The translations under genes and the position numbers were made by a program. Of a stretch of 6,544 nt of DNA, positions 3,978 through 6,544 are shown piece after piece. Source of the stretch: Chloroflexota bacterium (GTDB lineage Bacteria > Chloroflexota > Anaerolineae > Aggregatilineales > Phototrophicaceae). The stretch spans positions 1-6,544 of the forward strand of contig JAADYY010000355.1 of NCBI GenBank assembly GCA_010092805.1. Direction: 5' to 3'. Every line of letters starts with the position of its first letter. Positions within the stretch are counted from its first letter, which is position 1. A model generated the notes under the pieces. It made no database searches and was not told the DNA's origin. It saw only the letters and a list, made by a program, of their open reading frames with translations.

Positions 3978-6544
3978 ATGACCAATAAAATGCCCAAGAC
4001 CTTCGATTTCGCCGAGGCTGAACCCCGGATTTACGACTGGTGGGAAGCCAACCGGTGGTTCAAGCCAGAGGTCGCAACGCCGGATGCCGAACCCTTCGTG
4101 ATCAGTATGCCGCCACCCAACGTGACGGGGGCGCTGCATTTGGGGCACGCGCTGTTCAGCACACTGGAAGATCTCATGATCCGCTATGAGCGGATGCGCG
4201 GCAAGGCGGCGCTGTGGGTGCCCGGCACGGATCACGCTGGGATTGCCACACAGCTTCAGGTCGAGAAGATGCTGGAAGCGGAAGGCACCAGCCGCGAGGA
4301 GATCGGGCGCGAGGCGTTTCTGGCGCGCACCTGGGAATGGAAAGCGGAGTTCGGCGGCCAGATCATCCGCCAGTTGCGCCGCCTGGGCGCGAGCTGCGAT
4401 TGGGAACGGGAGCGGTTCACGCTTGACGAGGGTCTCTCGGAGGCGGTGATTGAGGTGTTTGTGCGGTTATACGATCAGGGGCTGATCTATCGTGGGCCGC
4501 GGCTGGTGAACTGGAGTCCAGGGTTGCGGACGGCGGTCTCCGATCTTGAGGTGGAGCGCGAAGAGGAAAACGGCAAGCTCTACTATTTCAAGTACCCCAC
4601 TGAGGACGGGAGTCATGTGCCGGTGGCGACGACCCGTCCGGAGACGATTCTGGGCGATACAGCGGTCGCGGTGCATCCCGAAGATCCACGTTACCAGCAC
4701 CTGATCGGCAAGAACGCGCTAGTGCCGATCACCAACCGCCCCATTCCCATCATCGGCGATACATACGTGGATCGTGAGTTCGGGACGGGGGCGCTCAAAG
4801 TGACCCCAGCGCATGACTTCAACGACTATGCGATCGGCCAGCGCCACAACCTGCCGCTGATCAACATCATGAACCGGGATGCCACACTCAACGAGAACGC
4901 CGGGCCATATGCCGGGATGGATCGGTTTGCGGTGCGTAAGCAGCTCTGGGCGGACATGGCCGAGGCGGGCCTGACCGACCGCGTTGAGGATCACACGCAC
5001 GTGGTGCCCCGCAGCCAGCGCGGCGGTGAGGTGGGCGAGCCGCTGATCAGCACGCAGTGGTTCCTCAAGATCCAGCCGCTGGCCGAAAAAGCACTCGAAG
5101 CCGTGCGCGATGGGCGTATCAAGATCGTGCCAGATCGCTTTGAGAAGGTCTATTTTCACTGGCTGGAGAACATCGAGGATTGGTGCATCAGCCGCCAATT
5201 GTGGTGGGGCCACCGCATCCCCGCCTGGATTGCGGATGATGGTGAGGTCTACGTGGGCAAGACAGCACCACCCAGCAATGGCCGCACGTGGACGCCCGAA
5301 CTCGACGTGCTGGATACATGGTTCAGCAGTGGGCTGTGGCCGTTCAGCACACTCGGCTGGCCGGAGCAAACGCCGGATCTCCAGCGTTACTACCCCACCC
5401 ACATCATGGAAACGGGTTATGACATCCTGTTTTTCTGGGTGGCACGCATGATCATGATGGGGCTGTGGTTCACCGATGAGCCGCCGTTCCACACGGTGTA
5501 TTTGCATGGCCTGGTGCGCGACAAGCATGGCCGCAAAATCAGCAAAACGCTGGGCAACGTGATCGATCCGCTGGACTTGATGGACAAATACGGCACCGAT
5601 CCGCTGCGCTTCACGCTGGTGACGGGTGGCACGCCGGGCAACGACATCAACCTGGACGAGGGGCGCATCGAACGCAACTGGCGCTTCGTCAACAAGATTT
5701 GGCAAATGTCAAATTTCGTGACCGTCAACCTCGACGGAGATCTGCCGGATGCGCTACCGCCGTCCGCCGCGCTGGATTTGCCATCACGCTGGATCTTGAG
5801 CCGGCTCAACCGCCTGGTCGATAGCGTCCAGCGGTTGTTCGATAGCTGCCAGTACGGTGAAGCCGGGCGGCAGATCGACGATTTTCTGTGGAGCGAATTC
5901 GCGGACTGGTACATCGAGATCAGCAAGGAAGCGCTGTACCAGGGCGACGCCGCCGCTCAAACGAAGGCGCGTCAGGTGCTGGTGTATGCGCTGCGAACGG
6001 GGCTGAAGCTGCTGCACCCGTACATGCCGTTCGTCACCGAGGAGATCTGGAAGTATCTGCCCAACCCAGAGGGCGGCCCGTTGATTGTGGCGCGCTGGCC
6101 GGAAGCCGATACCGCCCGCTTCGACGACCATGCGGAACGTGAGATGACGGTGCTCATCGACCTGATTCGCGGCATCCGCAACGTGCGCGAGGAGTACAAT
6201 GTCGAGCCGAGCCGCAAGATCACCGCGTTGGCGCTGCCAGGCAGCTATCAACCGCTGCTGGAAGCCTATCAAGCGGTGTTCGCCCGGCTGACGAATATGG
6301 CTGAGGTGCAGATGCTCGCTGCCGACGCCGCAACGCCGGAGCAGGCCGCCTCGATTGTGGTCAGCGACGTGACGATCTATCTGCCGCTGGCAGATTTCGT
6401 GGATACCGCTGCTGAGTGCGAGCGTTTGAGCAAGGAGCACGCCAGAATCACGCAGCAGATCGAGCGCGCCAGGTCGATGCTTGGCAATGATCAATTTGTC
6501 AGCCGGGCACGCCCGGATGTGGTGCAGCGCGAACGGGACAAGCT
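3978..6544 (+). CDS. valS: Valyl-tRNA synthetase (3' end beyond window)
   Basis: This cytosolic class Ia synthetase attaches valine to tRNA-Val and edits mischarged Thr. 855 codons are visible and the frame is open to the edge; bacterial ValRS is about 870-950 residues, so little is missing. In order: PPPNVTG (45-51) and the HIGH-type motif HLGH (54-57); NWSPGLRTAVSD from 178; the CP1 editing domain with TTRPET (218-223) and GTGALKVTPAHDFND (269-283); DWCISRQLWWGHRIP ending at 415; DTWFSSGLWPFSTLGWP from 446; the KMSKS-type loop KISKT (520-524) in GRKISKTLGNVIDP; the anticodon-binding helical domain (about 605-750, with DWYIE from 643); and the start of the C-terminal coiled coil (about 802 onward). 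The Cys zinc sites of some ValRSs are absent, as in the E. coli type. The Val T-box immediately upstream independently supports the specificity and provides regulation. Confidence 0.97.
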   Translation, partial: MTNKMPKTFDFAEAEPRIYDWWEANRWFKPEVATPDAEPFVISMPPPNVTGALHLGHALFSTLEDLMIRYERMRGKAALWVPGTDHAGIATQLQVEKMLEAEGTSREEIGREAFLARTWEWKAEFGGQIIRQLRRLGASCDWERERFTLDEGLSEAVIEVFVRLYDQGLIYRGPRLVNWSPGLRTAVSDLEVEREEENGKLYYFKYPTEDGSHVPVATTRPETILGDTAVAVHPEDPRYQHLIGKNALVPITNRPIPIIGDTYVDREFGTGALKVTPAHDFNDYAIGQRHNLPLINIMNRDATLNENAGPYAGMDRFAVRKQLWADMAEAGLTDRVEDHTHVVPRSQRGGEVGEPLISTQWFLKIQPLAEKALEAVRDGRIKIVPDRFEKVYFHWLENIEDWCISRQLWWGHRIPAWIADDGEVYVGKTAPPSNGRTWTPELDVLDTWFSSGLWPFSTLGWPEQTPDLQRYYPTHIMETGYDILFFWVARMIMMGLWFTDEPPFHTVYLHGLVRDKHGRKISKTLGNVIDPLDLMDKYGTDPLRFTLVTGGTPGNDINLDEGRIERNWRFVNKIWQMSNFVTVNLDGDLPDALPPSAALDLPSRWILSRLNRLVDSVQRLFDSCQYGEAGRQIDDFLWSEFADWYIEISKEALYQGDAAAQTKARQVLVYALRTGLKLLHPYMPFVTEEIWKYLPNPEGGPLIVARWPEADTARFDDHAEREMTVLIDLIRGIRNVREEYNVEPSRKITALALPGSYQPLLEAYQAVFARLTNMAEVQMLAADAATPEQAASIVVSDVTIYLPLADFVDTAAECERLSKEHARITQQIERARSMLGNDQFVSRARPDVVQRERDK

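Noticed and set aside
4719..5705. Long antisense open frame (328 codons) opposite valS
   Set aside because: It is a shadow of the well-supported ValRS frame, with no family motif and no RBS evidence.
5784..6494. Antisense open frame (236 codons) opposite the valS 3' region
   Set aside because: It overlaps conserved ValRS anticodon-binding and coiled-coil coding sequence and shows no protein motifs.
1..6544. Search for CRISPR arrays, transposons, phage genes, toxin-antitoxin or other novel systems
   Set aside because: No direct repeat arrays, terminal inverted repeats, integrase-like or defence proteins were seen. The window is fully accounted for by housekeeping genes and their regulation.

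Overview
The window is a GC-rich bacterial chromosome segment with all genes on the + strand: the 3' part of purB, purH, a tRNA-Thr(CGU) gene, udk, and a T-box-controlled valS that runs off the right edge. The T-box leader excludes most Proteobacteria. High GC, strong sigma70-type extended -10 promoters, and the style of the PurB, PurH and ValRS proteins would fit Chloroflexota or another GC-rich T-box lineage. That placement is inference, with low to moderate confidence.

Region by region. (1) Bases 1-2633 hold a tightly packed purine biosynthesis pair. The adenylosuccinate lyase gene (5' end outside the window) is followed 5 nt later by the bifunctional AICAR formyltransferase/IMP cyclohydrolase gene, whose ribosome binding site overlaps the purB stop region. 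Together they cover the last three steps to IMP plus the lyase step from IMP to AMP. (2) Bases 2634-2867 hold possible weak hairpins after purH, a near-consensus promoter, tRNA-Thr with anticodon CGU, and a strong intrinsic terminator. (3) Bases 2890-3543 encode uridine kinase (pyrimidine salvage), starting about 22 nt after the tRNA terminator. (4) Bases 3540-3977 are a roughly 435-nt regulatory stretch. A promoter whose -35 box overlaps the udk stop codon drives a T-box leader that can be traced almost helix by helix: Stem I with specifier GUC (Val), Stem II with an S-turn, a IIA/B pseudoknot candidate, Stem III, an antiterminator with a UGGU bulge, and an intrinsic terminator. About 120 nt of spacer follow. 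(5) Bases 3978-6544 are valyl-tRNA synthetase, 855 codons visible, cut in the C-terminal coiled coil.

How it works together: the region is housekeeping (nucleotide synthesis and salvage, translation). The best-supported regulatory logic is that uncharged tRNA-Val(GAC) is read by its anticodon at GUC and by its 3' ACCA end at UGGU, which prevents termination and raises valS expression. I see no mobile element, CRISPR array, phage gene, defence system or clearly undescribed system. The items most worth a second look are the tRNA-terminator-udk arrangement, the altered NPCG motif in PurH, and a possible T-box-independent promoter just before valS.
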